Made by a program: the position numbers and the translations under genes. A DNA stretch of 64,000 bases, taken from Arthrobacter_H rhombi (lineage in GTDB: Bacteria; Actinomycetota; Actinomycetes; Actinomycetales; Micrococcaceae). Each line of letters starts with the position of its first letter. Position 1 is the first letter of the stretch. Where the stretch lies: positions 1 through 64,000 of the forward strand of contig NZ_BAAAIV010000005.1 of the NCBI RefSeq assembly GCF_039526245.1, given 5' to 3'. Positions 63,927 to 64,000 of the stretch are shown piece by piece. The notes beneath the pieces were generated by a model. The model ran no database searches and was not told the origin of the DNA. It worked only from the letters and a program-made list of their open reading frames with translations.

Positions 63927-64000
63927 CAGCCACTCGTGAAGGCGTCGTCATCATCAGCGGGGGACGGCAGGCCGCCGTCTTGGCGATGTGAGGGGGCACT

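Overview
The window is high-GC, densely coded DNA from an actinobacterium, most likely a member of the Micrococcales/Micrococcaceae (Arthrobacter-like). This rests on the gene content and order: typA, a 7Fe ferredoxin, dapC, gltA, dapD/dapE, gluABCD, DUF3117, an O-methyltransferase, SigE with its anti-sigma factor, tatB, mrp, DUF1003 and a CBS/MgtE-N protein. It also rests on TTG/GTG starts and on TANNNT boxes lying 6-7 bases before start codons (leaderless transcripts). No tRNA, rRNA or CRISPR array was found.

Region 1 (1-15 kb) is an accessory island of visibly lower and more variable GC. It opens with a 5'-truncated IS110-family transposase. Next comes a two-gene operon encoding a 256-residue and a 945-residue protein, neither recognised by name and a possible defence module. 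A chain of single-gene units follows, each separated from the next by one copy of a degenerate repeat of up to about 47 bp. Nine copies, A to I, lie between 5.4 and 14.8 kb, all in the same orientation whatever the direction of the gene beside them. Cargo: a small basic protein; a zinc-ribbon protein with a Vsr-like nuclease domain; a GNAT; a 609-residue zinc-ribbon protein; a small winged-helix-like protein; DUF4177; a MNT/HepT toxin-antitoxin pair; PhnA; MsrA; and a decayed second phnA. A remnant of a tyrosine recombinase lies beside copy C. The layout looks like a gene-cassette array built on a recombination site that I do not recognise as a classical integron attC. This is the main candidate for an undescribed system.

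Region 2 (15-25 kb) holds the conserved SCO1664-family/DUF3090/histidine-phosphatase operon, then small housekeeping or accessory genes (GNATs, a MarR/DUF998 pair, an acyltransferase, arylamine N-acetyltransferase, thymidine kinase, a quinone oxidoreductase, DUF1801, a methyltransferase), with three decayed gene fragments.

Region 3 (25-45 kb) has a complete peptide-type ABC transporter (binding lipoprotein, two permeases, a double ATPase) interrupted by a reversed PH-domain gene, then a SGNH hydrolase, typA, an ArsR/MFS divergent pair, fdxA-dapC, gltA and the divergent dapD/dapE. dapC, dapD and dapE form the succinylase branch of lysine/meso-diaminopimelate synthesis.

Region 4 (45-64 kb) has gluABCD (glutamate uptake), a LOG-family protein, DUF3117, an O-methyltransferase, sigE and its zinc anti-sigma factor, tatB, mrp, DUF1003 and a CBS/MgtE-N protein. 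It ends with a general stress protein, a phosphoribosyltransferase, a nucleotidyltransferase, a DHA2 efflux protein, and an alcohol dehydrogenase plus second DHA2 pump divergent from an XRE/MmyB-type regulator.
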